From: Sphaerisporangium cinnabarinum | GTDB taxonomy: Bacteria; Actinomycetota; Actinomycetes; Actinomycetales; Cellulomonadaceae | Assembly: GCA_003052455.1 (NCBI GenBank) | Contig: QAPD01000003.1 | Span: forward strand, 51,414 to 115,413 | DNA: 64,000 nt | Reading direction: 5' to 3' | Shown: positions 11,689-21,721 of the stretch, one piece after another | Layout of the letters: the number at the start of each line of letters is the position of its first letter | How positions within the stretch are numbered: position 1 is the stretch's first letter | The notes under the pieces: generated by a model | The model's database searches: none | What the model was told of the DNA's origin: nothing | Seen by the model: only the letters and a program-made list of their open reading frames with translations | Position numbers and translations under genes: made by a program

Positions 11689-12330
11689 TCAGCGGTCCGT
11701 CGGGTCCTCGCCGCGGGAGAGCGCGTCCCACGCGTCGTGGTCGGAGACGTCGTCGACGTCGCTGGGGCCCGTCGCACCCGCGACCTCGGACGTCGCGCCC
11801 GCCGGTGTGCCGGCTCCCGTCGCGGGTGCCGCCCCGGCCCGCTCGTGCCGGGTCGAGGCGCCCGCCCACGACCGTGCGCCGAGGGCGACCCACACCACGA
11901 CGAGCACCGTGAGCACACCGAGCACGGCCGCCGCCCAGGGCGCCGCGGTGAGCTCGACGGGTGCGGTCAGCTCCGTCACGCCCGTCGCCTCGGCCACCGC
12001 CGACCGGGCGGTCGGCTCCGGGTCGATCGCGACGCTCAGGGCGGAGACCGTGGCGACGACGCCGCTCGCCGCCGCGACCGCCAGGACGACCCACCGGCCG
12101 ACCCGTCCCACGAGACCGAGCGCGAGCGCGGCCGCGACGAGCACGAGCGCGGCCGCGCTCACGCCGGGTGCGGCCGACGTGCCCGCCACCGCGACGTCGA
12201 CCTGCGGGTCCAGCGCGGTGGCACCCGTCGTCCGCAGCCACGTGGGCACGGCCGCCGCGAGGGTCGCGCCACCGAGGAGCAGCAGGACCCAGATGGCCGT
12301 GCGGCGGGCCGGGCCGCCCGGGCGGCTCAC
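11689..12330 (-). CDS. Trp biosynthesis-associated membrane protein (TIGR02234-like)
   Basis: A 213-residue protein with four hydrophobic segments at about 10-28, 58-78, 83-103 and 140-160, and a low-complexity Ala/Gly/Thr plus acidic C-terminal tail. Its position directly after trpE, coupled by a GTGA overlap at 12327-12330, and its overall pattern match the actinobacterial Trp-biosynthesis-associated membrane family. The biochemical role is not established. The family call rests mostly on context and topology. Confidence 0.8.
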   Translation of the reverse strand: MSRPGGPARRTAIWVLLLLGGATLAAAVPTWLRTTGATALDPQVDVAVAGTSAAPGVSAAALVLVAAALALGLVGRVGRWVVLAVAAASGVVATVSALSVAIDPEPTARSAVAEATGVTELTAPVELTAAPWAAAVLGVLTVLVVVWVALGARSWAGASTRHERAGAAPATGAGTPAGATSEVAGATGPSDVDDVSDHDAWDALSRGEDPTDR

Positions 12331-13904
12331 GCGAGCCCCCGCAGCCGCGCCGCGACCTGCACGGCGCGGACCGCTGCAGCCGCCTTGTTGCGCGACTCCG
12401 CGTACTCGAGCGCGGGCACGGAGTCGGCGACGATCCCGCCCCCGGCCTGGACGCTCGCGCGCCCGTCGCGGATCAGCGCCGTGCGGATGGCGATCGCCAT
12501 GTCCATGTTCCCGTCGAAGTCGAAGTACCCGGCCGTCCCACCGTAGATCCCGCGCGAGGCGGGCTCGAGCTCGTCGATGAGGGCGATCGCGCGCGGCTTG
12601 GGCGCGCCCGAGAGCGTCCCCGCGGGGAACGTGGCCCGGAAGGCGTCGAGCGCCGTCGCGCCGTCGCGCAGCGTGCCGACGACCGTCGAGCACAGGTGCA
12701 TGATGTGGCTGAACCGCTTGGTCGCCAGGAACTCCACGACCTCGACCGACGTCGGCTCGCAGACCTTGACGAGGTCGTTGCGCGAGAGGTCGACGAGCAT
12801 GATGTGCTCCGCGAGCTCCTTGGGGTCCTCGCGCAGCTCCTCCCCGAGCGCGACGTCCTCCTCGGGCGTCGCGCCGCGCGGCCGCGAGCCCGCGATGGGG
12901 AACGTCGTGACCCGCCCGTCCTCGACCTTGACCAGCGTCTCCGGGCTCGACCCGACGACCGCGAAGTCGCGCCCGTCGGCGTCCGTGAGCTGGAAGTAGT
13001 ACATGTACGGGCTCGGGTTGATCGTGCGCAGCGCCCGGTAGACGTCCAGCGGGTCCGCCGGGCAGTCGAGGTCCAGGCGCTGGGAGAGGACGACCTGGAA
13101 GACCTCGCCCTCGCGGATCGCGTCCTTGCCCGCCACGACGGACGCCTCGAACTCGTCACGCGTCGAGCGGAACTCCAGCTCGGGCTCGATGGCCTCCGCG
13201 GCCACGACCGACGCGACGTGCGCACCGCCCGCGACGAGGCGCGCCTGCATCGCGTCGAGGCGCCGCACCGCGTCGGCGTACGCCTCGTCGACCCGCTCGT
13301 CCGTGTCGTCGAAGTTGATCGCGTTCGCCACGAGCCACACGCTGCCCTCCGCGTGGTCGACGACCGCGAGGTCCGTCGCGAGGCACAGCGTGAGCTCCGG
13401 GACGCCCAGCTCGTCGGGCGCGTGCGACGGCAGCGTCGGTTCCCAGTGCCGGATGACGTCCCACCCGATCGCCCCGGCGAGCCCGCCCGTGAGCGGCGGG
13501 AGGCCGTCGACCGCGGGCGTGCGCAGCACGTCGAGCGTCGCCTCCAGCACGTCGACCACGTCGCCCTCGCGCGGTACCCCGGCGGGCACGTCGCCCGACC
13601 ACACCGCACGGCCGTCGCGTGCCGTGAGGGTCGCGCGGGACGCGACGCCGACGAACGAGTACCGGGCCCAGCGCCCGTCCGACTCCGCGGACTCGAGCAC
13701 GAACGTGCCCGGGCGCCCCTGCGCGAGCGTGCGGTAGAGCCCGACGGGCGTGACGTCGTCGGCCAGGAGGCGCCGCACGACCGGGACGACCCGGCGGGAG
13801 CGGGCGAGCGCGCGGAAGCCGTCGAGCACGGGCCACGTCGTGCCCCAGGCGGGCCCGCCCGCGGGGACGGTGGTGGTGCCGACCGGGTCGACGGTCGTGC
13901 TCAC
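12327..13904 (-). CDS. trpE: Anthranilate synthase component I
   Basis: Converts chorismate to anthranilate using ammonia from the TrpG glutaminase, which is not in this window. It is 525 residues. The C-terminal chorismate-binding core shows the usual signatures: [46 protein letters not shown] and [11 protein letters not shown]. The N-terminal region contains the LLES-type segment (FVLESAESD) used in tryptophan feedback inhibition. The GTG at 13904 overlaps the hisI stop (GTGA), so trpE is expressed from the hisI transcript, with no leader peptide or attenuator between them. Confidence 0.97.
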   Translation of the reverse strand: MSTTVDPVGTTTVPAGGPAWGTTWPVLDGFRALARSRRVVPVVRRLLADDVTPVGLYRTLAQGRPGTFVLESAESDGRWARYSFVGVASRATLTARDGRAVWSGDVPAGVPREGDVVDVLEATLDVLRTPAVDGLPPLTGGLAGAIGWDVIRHWEPTLPSHAPDELGVPELTLCLATDLAVVDHAEGSVWLVANAINFDDTDERVDEAYADAVRRLDAMQARLVAGGAHVASVVAAEAIEPELEFRSTRDEFEASVVAGKDAIREGEVFQVVLSQRLDLDCPADPLDVYRALRTINPSPYMYYFQLTDADGRDFAVVGSSPETLVKVEDGRVTTFPIAGSRPRGATPEEDVALGEELREDPKELAEHIMLVDLSRNDLVKVCEPTSVEVVEFLATKRFSHIMHLCSTVVGTLRDGATALDAFRATFPAGTLSGAPKPRAIALIDELEPASRGIYGGTAGYFDFDGNMDMAIAIRTALIRDGRASVQAGGGIVADSVPALEYAESRNKAAAAVRAVQVAARLRGLA

Positions 13905-14356
13905 TGGTTCTCCTCCTCGGGGTCCGGTCCGGGGGCAGCGCCCGGGGCGCCGGGTGCGGACGGCAGCTCGCCGACGACGGCGCCCAGGTCTCCCCCGGCC
14001 TCGAAGCACGTGCGCGTGCCCGTGTGGCACGCGGCGCCGACCTGGTGCACGCGCACCAGGAGCGCGTCGCCGTCGCAGTCGAGCGCGACCGAGCGCACCA
14101 CCTGGACGTGCCCCGACGTGTCGCCCTTGCGCCAGTACTCCTGGCGCGACCGGCTCCAGAACGTCACCCGCCCGGTCGTCAGGGTGCGGTGGAGCGCCTC
14201 GTCGTCCATCCAGCCGAGCATGAGCACCTCGCCGGTGTCGTGCTGCTGGACGATCGCGGCGACCAGTCCGGCGTCGTCGCGCTTGAGCCGCGCGGCGACC
14301 TCGGGGTCGAGCGCGGACGGGGTCGTGGTCTGCGGGCCGGTCGTGGAGTCGGGCAC
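13901..14356 (-). CDS. hisI: Phosphoribosyl-AMP cyclohydrolase
   Basis: Third step of histidine biosynthesis (opens the adenine ring of PR-AMP). It is 151 residues and monofunctional, with no HisE domain. [19 protein letters not shown], the Mg-binding DCDGD (93-97) and the zinc cysteines Cys94, Cys110 and Cys117 are all present. A Pro/Ala/Glu tail of about 25 residues follows. The GTG start at 14356 has no Shine-Dalgarno sequence but has CAGGAT exactly 6 nt upstream, fitting a leaderless transcript. It heads the hisI-trpE-membrane protein chain and is separated from hisF by the ABC pair. Confidence 0.96.
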   Translation of the reverse strand: MPDSTTGPQTTTPSALDPEVAARLKRDDAGLVAAIVQQHDTGEVLMLGWMDDEALHRTLTTGRVTFWSRSRQEYWRKGDTSGHVQVVRSVALDCDGDALLVRVHQVGAACHTGTRTCFEAGGDLGAVVGELPSAPGAPGAAPGPDPEEENQ

Positions 14357-14362
14357 CCGAGA

Positions 14363-14368
14363 ATCCTG
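14363..14368 (-). promoter_or_regulatory. -10 element for hisI-trpE (leaderless)
   Basis: CAGGAT (one base from TAnnnT) ends 6 nt before the hisI GTG, so the predicted transcript would start at or next to the initiation codon. Confidence 0.45.
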
Positions 14369-14441
14369 CCAGACGCCGGGCCGCCGCCGGTCCCCCGTCT
14401 CGCCCGACCGGGCGTGACGTCGGTCGCCCGGCCAGGGCGGG

Positions 14442-16334
14442 TCAGCGGGTCTGGGAGACCCAGGCGTCGTGCATGCGGGCGTAGACCCCGCCCGCGCGGG
14501 CGAGGTCGTCGTGGTGGCCCACCTCGACGACGTGGCCGGCGTCGACGACGACGACCAGGTCGGCCGCCTCCGCCGTGGAGAGGCGGTGGGCGATCGTCAG
14601 CGTCGACCGGCCCGCGGTGAGCGACGCGAGCGCCCGCGCGATCCGGACCTCCGTCGCCGGGTCGACGGCGGACGTCGCCTCGTCGAGGACCAGCAGGTCC
14701 GCCTCGGCCAGGTACGCCCGCACGAGCGCGACGAGCTGCCGCTCCCCCGCGGAGAGGGACTCGCCACGCTGCCCGACCGAGGAGTCGAGCCCGTCCGGGA
14801 GGTCCGCGACCCAGTCGGTGAGGCCGAGCCGCTCGACGGCCGCCTCGATCCGGGCGCGACGCGCGGCCGCCGGCTCCTCCTCGGCGGCACCGCGGAGCCC
14901 GTAGGCGACGTTGTCGGCGAGCGTCCCGTCGAAGAGGAAGCCCTCCTGCGGCACGAGCACGACGCGCTCGCGCAGGGACGCGACTGACAGGTCCCGCAGG
15001 TCGGTGCCGTCCAGGAGGACGCGTCCGCCCGTCGGGTCCATGAGCCGCGTGACGAGCTTCGCGATCGTCGTCTTGCCCGAGCCGGTCGCGCCGACGACGG
15101 CGACCGACGCACGCGCCGGGAGGTCGAGGTCGACGCCGTGCAGCACCTCGGGCCCGTCGGGATAGGCGAACCGGACGTCCTCGAGACGCACGTGGGCCGG
15201 GCCGCGCGGGCTGCGCACGCCGTCGGCGCCCTTGTCGACGACCTCGACCGGCGTCTCGAGGACGGCGAGGACGCGGCGCCAGCCCGCCACCGCGTTCTGC
15301 AGCTCGTTGAGGATCTCCGTCGCCATCTGGACCGGGCCGGTGAAGAGCTGGACGAGGAACAGGAAGGCGAGGAGCTGGCCCACCGAGATGTCGCCCGCCA
15401 CACCGAGCAGCGAGCCGACGACCACGACGACCGCGAGCACGAGGTTCGCCACGAGCACGCCGCTCGAGAAGACGACGGCGACCAGCTTCTGCGCCCGGAC
15501 CATCGCGCGCCGGGTCGCGTCGACCGCGGCGTCGACCCGACGCGCCGTCCGCGCCCCGGCGCCGTACGCGCGGATGGTCTCCGCACCGACGACGGACTCC
15601 GAGATGGCGCCGAGCATCGCGCCCACCCGCGCGCGGACCTGGGTGTACGCGTCGTTGACCCGCGCCTGCGCGGGGCGCAGGACGAGGAACAGCGGCACGA
15701 AGCACGCCCACACCACGAGCGTGAGCTGCCACGAGTACACCGCCATGAGCACCGTCGCGACGCCGATCTGGAGCACCGAGACGAGCAGCATGATGCCGCC
15801 CCACTGCACGAACAGCGAGATCGTGTCGACGTCGCTCGTGACGCGCGAGACGAGCGACCCCCGTCGCTCGGAGTTCTGCGTGAGGACCGACAGGTCGTGC
15901 ACGTGGCGGAACGCGCGCACGCGCAGCGCGGCGAGGCCGGCCTCCGTCGACCGGAACAGGCGCACGTTGACGAGGGCCGAGCACAACCCGGCGAGGACGA
16001 GGATCCCGGCGGCGACGCCGACGAGCACCGCGACGCGCGTGGTGTCCGGACCGCCGTCGGCGAGCACGCCCGTGTCGATGGTCTGCTGCACGGTCACGGG
16101 CACGACGACCCGGCCCAGCGCGGCGGCGACGGCGAGGCCGAGGGTCACCCAGATGCCGGTGAGGATCTGCGGCGACACCTGCACGCCGCGACGCAGCGTC
16201 GCGAGGACGCCCAGGGAGCTCGCCGAGGCGATGCGCGCGTCGCCGGTGCGGACGTCCGCGGCACCGTCGTCGACGGTGGCACCCGGGTCCCGGCGGGACG
16301 CCCGCCCGGGTCGGGTGGTCGTGGTCCGGGTCAT
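14442..16334 (-). CDS. ABC exporter half-transporter with canonical Walker B/H-loop
   Basis: A 630-residue type IV ABC exporter subunit: a six-helix membrane domain (about 55-335) and a nucleotide-binding domain (about 375-610). It has Walker [10 protein letters not shown], Walker [13 protein letters not shown] with the catalytic Glu, and the switch histidine in LTIAHRLST. Its signature motif, however, is the altered LSAGE. The ATG at 16334 overlaps the stop of the partner gene (ATGA), implying a heterodimer. The substrate is not visible from sequence. The partner has the reverse set of changes, so the two together should make one active and one degenerate ATP site. Confidence 0.93.
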   Translation of the reverse strand: MTRTTTTRPGRASRRDPGATVDDGAADVRTGDARIASASSLGVLATLRRGVQVSPQILTGIWVTLGLAVAAALGRVVVPVTVQQTIDTGVLADGGPDTTRVAVLVGVAAGILVLAGLCSALVNVRLFRSTEAGLAALRVRAFRHVHDLSVLTQNSERRGSLVSRVTSDVDTISLFVQWGGIMLLVSVLQIGVATVLMAVYSWQLTLVVWACFVPLFLVLRPAQARVNDAYTQVRARVGAMLGAISESVVGAETIRAYGAGARTARRVDAAVDATRRAMVRAQKLVAVVFSSGVLVANLVLAVVVVVGSLLGVAGDISVGQLLAFLFLVQLFTGPVQMATEILNELQNAVAGWRRVLAVLETPVEVVDKGADGVRSPRGPAHVRLEDVRFAYPDGPEVLHGVDLDLPARASVAVVGATGSGKTTIAKLVTRLMDPTGGRVLLDGTDLRDLSVASLRERVVLVPQEGFLFDGTLADNVAYGLRGAAEEEPAAARRARIEAAVERLGLTDWVADLPDGLDSSVGQRGESLSAGERQLVALVRAYLAEADLLVLDEATSAVDPATEVRIARALASLTAGRSTLTIAHRLSTAEAADLVVVVDAGHVVEVGHHDDLARAGGVYARMHDAWVSQTR

Positions 16335-18400
16335 TCCTCCAGCGCCCCCGTCTCGACGTGCCGCACGACGTCGTCCTCCTCCGTCTCCTCCTGCCGCACG
16401 AGGTCGTCCTCGCGGCGGCCCTCACGGACCTGCTCGTCCTCGCCCGCGTCGCGGACGGAGTCGTCCGTCGCGTCGGCGCGCTCGTGCTCGCGGCGCTCCG
16501 CCTCGCGCGCGTACGCGGTCGCGAGCTCGCGGTACCCGGGGTCGCGGGCGAGCAGCTCGTCGTGCGTGCCGACGTCCACCACCCGCCCGGACTCCACGTG
16601 CACGACGACGTCCGCGAGCGCGACGCTCGACATGCGGTAGGCGACCATGACGACCGTCGGGCGGTCGTCGCCGCCCCGCGCGACGCCCGCGAGGATCTCC
16701 TGCTCGACCCGTGGGTCGACGGCCGAGGTCGCGTCGTCGAGGACGAGCAGGCGCGGCCGCCGGACGAGCGCCCGCGCGATCGCGAGACGCTGGCGCTGGC
16801 CACCGGACAGGTTGGCCCCCCGCTCCCCGAGCGGGGCGTCGAGACCCTCCGGGAGCCGCTCGACGACGTCGTCCACGCGCGCGAGGCGCAGCGCCGCCCA
16901 GACCTCCGCGTCGTCCGGGCCGGGGTCGCCCTCGTCGACGAGCGTGACGTTGGCGCGCACCGTGTCCTCGAACACGAAGGCCTGCTGCGCGACGAGGGCG
17001 ACCTGCGTCGTGAGGTCCGCCTCGCGCACGTCGCGCACGTCGGTGCCGTCGAGGAGCACGCGCCCGCGCGTCGGGTCCGAGAGCCGCGCGAGGAGCGAGA
17101 CGAGCGTCGTCTTGCCGGCACCCGTCGGGCCGACGACGGCGACCGTCGTCCCCGGCGCGACGGTCAGGTCCACGCCGTCGAGCAGCGTGAGCGAGCGGCC
17201 GCCCGCCCGGACGTCGACCCCGACGCCCTCGAGCCGCACGCCCAGCCCGGCACCGGACCCGGTCAGGGCCGTGGTCCCGGGACGCAGCACGCCGCCCGCG
17301 TCGACGACGCGGCTGATGCGCTCGTACCCGACGAGCGCGCGCGGGAGCTCGCCGAGGACCCAGCCGAACGCGCGGACCGGCACGGCCATCACGGTCAGCA
17401 GGTACGCGGCGGTGATGATGTCGCCCGGCGCGACGTCGCCCGCGGTGAGCCGTACCGTCCCCACGCCGAGCACGAGGAGCGTGCCGAGCGACGGCAGGAG
17501 CTCGATGACGGGGTCGAAGAACGCCCGCACGACGCCGACCCGCACGTTCGCGGCGCGCAGCTCGTCGGTGCGCTCGGCGAAGCGGCGCTCCTCGCGGTCC
17601 GCGGTGCCGAGCGACGTGACGAGGAGCGCGGCCTCGAAGCTCTCGTGCGCGACGTCCGAGACCTCGGCGCGCAGCTGCTGCGCCCGCGTGATGGCCGGCG
17701 ACATGTAGCGCTGGAACACGATGTTCACGGCGACGGCGACGGGGATGACGACGAGCGCCGCGCACGCGAGCCAGACGTCCACCCGGAAGAGCATCACCGC
17801 GGCGACGCCGATCATGACGACGACGCCCAGCGCGAACGGCAGCGGGTTGAAGACGCCCGTCGCGGCCTCGACGTCGGAGTTCGCGTTCGAGAGCAGCTGC
17901 CCGGCCGGGTGCGAGCGGTGCCACGACATCGGCAGGCGCAGGTACTGGCGGGTCACCGCGGTGCGGTGGCGCGCCTGCAGCGCGGCGTACCCGTTGCCCG
18001 CGAAGATGCGCCGCGCGGCGACGCTCACCGCGAGCGAGAGCGCGATGCCGGCCAGCACGAGGCCCGCGACCCAGATGCGGCTCCGTGCGGCCGCGTCGCC
18101 GGCGAGCGCGGGCACCACGACCTCGTCGGTGACCCTGCCGACCGCGCTGCTCACGGCGACGGTCAGCGCGCCGAACAGCGCGGAGGACCCGATCGCCAGC
18201 ACGTACGTGCGCGGCTCGTCGCGGATGCCGCGCCCCATGAGCGCGAGCGAGCGGCGGACGCGGGAGCCGGTGAGGGCGTGCGGCCGCCGGACCGACGGCT
18301 CGGCGGGGAGCCGGTCGCGGGGCTGGTCGTGCCGGGCGGCGGTGGCCGGCGGGTCGGTCGGGGCGTCGGCGCCGGTGGGGCGCGTCCTGCTGCCGGGCAC
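16331..18400 (-). CDS. ABC exporter half-transporter with degenerate ATPase residues
   Basis: A 689-residue partner of the downstream half-transporter. The membrane domain spans about 65-345 and the NBD about 390-625. Walker A is GPTGAGKTT and the signature is a perfect LSGGQRQRLAIARAL. In Walker B the catalytic Glu is Asp (LLVLDDATSAVD), and the switch histidine is Tyr (VVMVAYRMSS). A charged Glu/Asp/Arg tail of about 50 residues ends the protein. The start is the GTG at 18400, preceded by GACGAGGACC. Upstream lies hisF, 81 bp away on the same strand. Confidence 0.93.
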   Translation of the reverse strand: MPGSRTRPTGADAPTDPPATAARHDQPRDRLPAEPSVRRPHALTGSRVRRSLALMGRGIRDEPRTYVLAIGSSALFGALTVAVSSAVGRVTDEVVVPALAGDAAARSRIWVAGLVLAGIALSLAVSVAARRIFAGNGYAALQARHRTAVTRQYLRLPMSWHRSHPAGQLLSNANSDVEAATGVFNPLPFALGVVVMIGVAAVMLFRVDVWLACAALVVIPVAVAVNIVFQRYMSPAITRAQQLRAEVSDVAHESFEAALLVTSLGTADREERRFAERTDELRAANVRVGVVRAFFDPVIELLPSLGTLLVLGVGTVRLTAGDVAPGDIITAAYLLTVMAVPVRAFGWVLGELPRALVGYERISRVVDAGGVLRPGTTALTGSGAGLGVRLEGVGVDVRAGGRSLTLLDGVDLTVAPGTTVAVVGPTGAGKTTLVSLLARLSDPTRGRVLLDGTDVRDVREADLTTQVALVAQQAFVFEDTVRANVTLVDEGDPGPDDAEVWAALRLARVDDVVERLPEGLDAPLGERGANLSGGQRQRLAIARALVRRPRLLVLDDATSAVDPRVEQEILAGVARGGDDRPTVVMVAYRMSSVALADVVVHVESGRVVDVGTHDELLARDPGYRELATAYAREAERREHERADATDDSVRDAGEDEQVREGRREDDLVRQEETEEDDVVRHVETGALEE

Positions 18401-18481
18401 GGGACGGTCCTCGTCTTTCGTTCAGGGGGTGGCCCGATCCTCTCACGGGCTCCCGACACCGCCGCCGGGCGTCCGCGCCGG

Positions 18482-19252
18482 TCAGCGCACCTGCACGCCC
18501 TGCGCCCGCATCGCGTCCTTCACCTGGCCGACGGTGAGGGCGCCGAAGTGGAAGACGCTCGCGGCGAGCACCGCGTCCGCCCCGGCGCGCGCCGCCGCCA
18601 CGAAGTGCTCGGGCGTGCCCGCGCCGCCGCTCGCGATCAGGGGCACCCGCACCTCGGAGCGCACCGCGGCGAGCATCTCGAGGTCGAATCCGGCGGTCGT
18701 GCCGTCCGCGTCCATCGAGTTGAGCAGGATCTCCCCGGCGCCCAGCCCCGCGGCGCGGGACGCCCACTCCACGGCGTCGATCCCCGTGCCGCGCCGCCCG
18801 CCGTGGGTCGTCACCTCGTAGCCGGACTCCGTCCGCACGTCGCCGGTCGTGCGGCGCGCGTCCACCGAGAGCACGAGCACCTGGCTCCCGAAGCGGTCCG
18901 CGATCTCCGCGATGAGCTCCGGGCGGGCGATCGCCGCCGTGTTCACGCCGACCTTGTCCGCGCCCGCACGCAGGAGGCGGTCCACGTCGTCCGCCGAACG
19001 GACCCCGCCACCGACCGTGAGCGGGACGAAGACCTGCTCGGCGGTGCGGCGCACGACGTCGTACGTCGTCTCCCGGTTGCCGGACGACGCGGAGACGTCG
19101 AGGAACGTCAGCTCGTCGGCACCCTCCGTGTCGTAGCGGGCGGCGAGCTCGACGGGATCGCCCGCGTCGCGCAGGTTCTCGAAGTTCACGCCCTTGACGA
19201 CGCGTCCCGCGTCGACGTCGAGGCACGGGATCACGCGGATCGCGACGGTCAT
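18482..19252 (-). CDS. hisF: Imidazole glycerol phosphate synthase cyclase subunit
   Basis: Uses ammonia from HisH (not in this window) to convert PRFAR to imidazole glycerol phosphate and AICAR. It is a 256-residue (beta-alpha)8 barrel. Asp12 in [12 protein letters not shown] is the N-terminal catalytic aspartate. Both phosphate sites are recognisable ([18 protein letters not shown]). The ATG at 19252 overlaps the stop of the FKBP lipoprotein gene by 4 bp, an unusual partner for a histidine gene. Confidence 0.97.
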   Translation of the reverse strand: MTVAIRVIPCLDVDAGRVVKGVNFENLRDAGDPVELAARYDTEGADELTFLDVSASSGNRETTYDVVRRTAEQVFVPLTVGGGVRSADDVDRLLRAGADKVGVNTAAIARPELIAEIADRFGSQVLVLSVDARRTTGDVRTESGYEVTTHGGRRGTGIDAVEWASRAAGLGAGEILLNSMDADGTTAGFDLEMLAAVRSEVRVPLIASGGAGTPEHFVAAARAGADAVLAASVFHFGALTVGQVKDAMRAQGVQVR

Positions 19253-20340
19253 GGGGACTCTCCTCGGTCGGCCGGCGCTCCGCCGGTCGTGTCGGTGCCG
19301 GTCGTGTCGGTGCCGGTCGTGTCGGTGCCGGTCGTGTCGGTGCCGGTCGTGTCGTCGGCCGTGCCGGTGCCGCCATCGCCGTCGGGCGTGCTCTCCTCGG
19401 TCACGGGGAACTGGGCGTCGAGGATGTCGACGACGTAGACGAGCGTCTCCCCGGCCAGCGGGTTGGCGGTCGCGCCGTAGGCGAGGTCGGGCGGCACGAC
19501 GAGGAGCACCTGGCTCCCCACCGACTGCTCGAGGAGCCCCTGCTCCCAGCCCTCGATGACCTCGCCGATGCCGATCATCACCGACAGGGGCGCGGTCCCC
19601 TCCGTCCACGTCGAGTCGAAGACCTCGCCGTCGGACCAGCGCACGCCCGTGTACCGGACGGTGACCACCTGACCGACCTCGACCTGACGGCCGTCGCCGC
19701 GGACGAGCGGCTGCACCACGAGGCCCGCGGGCGCCGCAGCCTCCGACGGGACGGCGACGCTCGGCGCGCCCTCCGCGTCGAGCGTGACGGTGGGCAGCCC
19801 GTCGATCGGCTCGACCGCCTCCCCGGACGCGCGCGTCGGCAGGACGTCGACGACCAGGGCGACGGGGACGCCGTCGTCCACCTCGAGGCGCAGGAGGCGC
19901 GCCCCCACGCGCTGCCCGCGCAGGAGGTCGCGCAGCTCGCGGCCGACCGACTCGTCGGTCAGGGTGCGCCAGCGCGGCGCGTCCGTGTACGTGTTCTGCA
20001 GGACGGTGCCGTCGCGCAGGTCCTCCGCGTAGAGGTTGAGCAGCAGCGGCCCGCCGTCCACGAGCTCGGCGCCGGCGCCCGGCCACACCACCTCGGACGA
20101 CGCGTCGGGCACGTCGAGCGGCGCGCGGTACTCGAGCGCCGGGGGCGCGCCGGACGAGCCGGCGACCGTGAGGTCGGTGTTGAGCGGCGTCTCCGTCGCG
20201 TCCTCGGGCTCCGTGCACGCACCGAGCACGACGGCGGCGAGGAGCGCCACGAGCAGCACGAGCACGGCCCGGGACGCGGGCGCACGACGAGCGCGCCGGA
20301 CGCCCGGAGGGCGCCCGGCCGCGAGGGCCAGGTTCGTCAC
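19249..20340 (-). CDS. FKBP-type peptidyl-prolyl isomerase lipoprotein
   Basis: A 363-residue secreted lipoprotein. A basic N-terminus and hydrophobic segment end in the lipobox LGAC, with Cys42 as the lipidation site (substrate for Lgt). A poorly conserved region at about 45-215 is followed by the FKBP domain at about 220-320 ([23 protein letters not shown]-like [18 protein letters not shown]). The C-terminus is a Thr/Gly/Asp repeat tail. The GTG at 20340 has AGGA about 7 nt upstream and lies 13 bp after pafA. FKBP genes next to pafA are common in actinobacteria. Here the gene runs directly into hisF rather than pafBC. Confidence 0.93.
   Translation of the reverse strand: MTNLALAAGRPPGVRRARRAPASRAVLVLLVALLAAVVLGACTEPEDATETPLNTDLTVAGSSGAPPALEYRAPLDVPDASSEVVWPGAGAELVDGGPLLLNLYAEDLRDGTVLQNTYTDAPRWRTLTDESVGRELRDLLRGQRVGARLLRLEVDDGVPVALVVDVLPTRASGEAVEPIDGLPTVTLDAEGAPSVAVPSEAAAPAGLVVQPLVRGDGRQVEVGQVVTVRYTGVRWSDGEVFDSTWTEGTAPLSVMIGIGEVIEGWEQGLLEQSVGSQVLLVVPPDLAYGATANPLAGETLVYVVDILDAQFPVTEESTPDGDGGTGTADDTTGTDTTGTDTTGTDTTGTDTTGGAPADRGESP
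19282..19356 (-). repeat. 15-bp tandem repeat (five units) in the FKBP gene
   Basis: GCCGGTCGTGTCGGT is repeated four times exactly (19282-19341), and a fifth copy differs only in its last two bases. It encodes a Thr-Thr-Gly-Thr-Asp periodic tail. In-frame slippage would change tail length without breaking the protein. Confidence 0.95.
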
Positions 20341-20353
20341 ATCACGTCCTGCA

Positions 20354-21715
20354 TCACATCGACTCGATGAGGCGCTCCACGCGCTCGTCGACGTTCCGGA
20401 ACGGGTCCTTGCACAGCACGGTGCGCTGCGCCTGGTCGTTGAGCTTGAGGTGCACCCAGTCCACCGTGTAGTCGCGGCGGGCCTCCTGGGCGGCGCGCAC
20501 GAAGTCGCCGCGCAGCTTGGCTCGCGTGGTCTGCGGGGGCACGGCCGTCGACTCGAACACCTCGAGGTCGGTGGTGACCCGCTCGACCATGCCGCGCGCC
20601 GCGAGCAGGTTGTACAGCCCCTCGGTGCGCGAGATGTCGTGGTAGGCGAGGTCGAGGCGCGCGATCCGCGGGTCGTCGAGCTCGAGACCGTGCTTGGCCT
20701 GGTAGCGCTGGATCAGGCGGTACTTGATGACCCAGTCCAGCTCCCGGTCGACGAGCGAGAGGTCGCCCGTCTCGAGGGCGCGCAGCCCGCGCTCCCACAG
20801 GTCGAGCACCTGCTTGACGACCGGCGTCGGCGAGACGTCCTGCTCGACGAACTCGCGCACCCGCTGGAGGTACTCCCCCTGGAGGTCGATCGCGGTGACC
20901 GTCCGGCCGCTCGCCAGCTGGACGGGGTGCTTGCCCGTCATGTCGTGGCTGATCTCGCGGATCGACCGGATGGGGTTCTCGAGCGCCAGGTCCCGCATCG
21001 GGACCCCCGCCTCCACCATCCGCAGGATGAGGTCGGTCGAGCCGACCTTGAGCATGGTCGTCGTCTCCGCCATCGAGGAGTCGCCGACGATGACGTGCAG
21101 GCGGCGGTAGCTCTCGGCGTCGGCGTGCGGCTCGTCGCGCGTGTTGATGATCGGGCGCGACCTGGTCGTCGCGCTCGACACCGCCTCCCAGATGTGGTCG
21201 GCGCGCTGGGACAGGCAGTACACGGCACCGCGCGGAGTCGCGAGGACCTTGCCGGCGCCCGTGAGGACCTGGCGCGTGATGAGGAACGGCACGAGGACGT
21301 CCGACAGGCGAGCGAAGTCGCCCTGCCGTCGCACGAGGTAGTTCTCGTGGCAGCCGTACGAGTTGCCCGCCGAGTCGGTGTTGTTCTTGAACAGGTGGAT
21401 CCGGCCGGGCAGGCCCTCGTGCTCGAGCCGCTGCTGCGCGTCCGCGACGAGGCCCTCGAGGATCCGCTCGCCGCCGCGGTCGTACGCGACGAGCTGGCGG
21501 ACGTCGTCGCACTCGGCCGTCGCGTACTCGGGGTGCGAGCCGACGTCGAGGTACAGCCGGGAGCCGTTGCGCAGGAACACGTTCGACGAGCGGCCCCAGG
21601 CGACCACCTTGCGGAACAGGTACCGGGCGACCTCGTCCGCCGAGAGCCCGCGCCCGTCGTCGGACGCGCACGTCACGCCGTACTCGGTCTCCAGCCCGAA
21701 GATCCTGCGGTCCAT
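20354..21715 (-). CDS. pafA: Pup-protein ligase
   Basis: Phosphorylates the C-terminal glutamate of Pup and forms an isopeptide bond with substrate lysines, marking proteins for the proteasome. It is 453 residues with a glutamine-synthetase-like fold. Glu9 in FGLETEYGV helps bind Mg/ATP, and Asp57 in [13 protein letters not shown] corresponds to the catalytic aspartate. [20 protein letters not shown] and the C-terminal [14 protein letters not shown] are typical. The ATG at 21715 is 6 bp after the prcA stop. Confidence 0.98.
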   Translation of the reverse strand: MDRRIFGLETEYGVTCASDDGRGLSADEVARYLFRKVVAWGRSSNVFLRNGSRLYLDVGSHPEYATAECDDVRQLVAYDRGGERILEGLVADAQQRLEHEGLPGRIHLFKNNTDSAGNSYGCHENYLVRRQGDFARLSDVLVPFLITRQVLTGAGKVLATPRGAVYCLSQRADHIWEAVSSATTRSRPIINTRDEPHADAESYRRLHVIVGDSSMAETTTMLKVGSTDLILRMVEAGVPMRDLALENPIRSIREISHDMTGKHPVQLASGRTVTAIDLQGEYLQRVREFVEQDVSPTPVVKQVLDLWERGLRALETGDLSLVDRELDWVIKYRLIQRYQAKHGLELDDPRIARLDLAYHDISRTEGLYNLLAARGMVERVTTDLEVFESTAVPPQTTRAKLRGDFVRAAQEARRDYTVDWVHLKLNDQAQRTVLCKDPFRNVDERVERLIESM

Positions 21716-21721
21716 GCGGCG

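Noticed and set aside
19282..19356. Tandem repeats considered as a CRISPR array
   Set aside because: Units are 15 bp with no spacers and lie in frame within a coding region.
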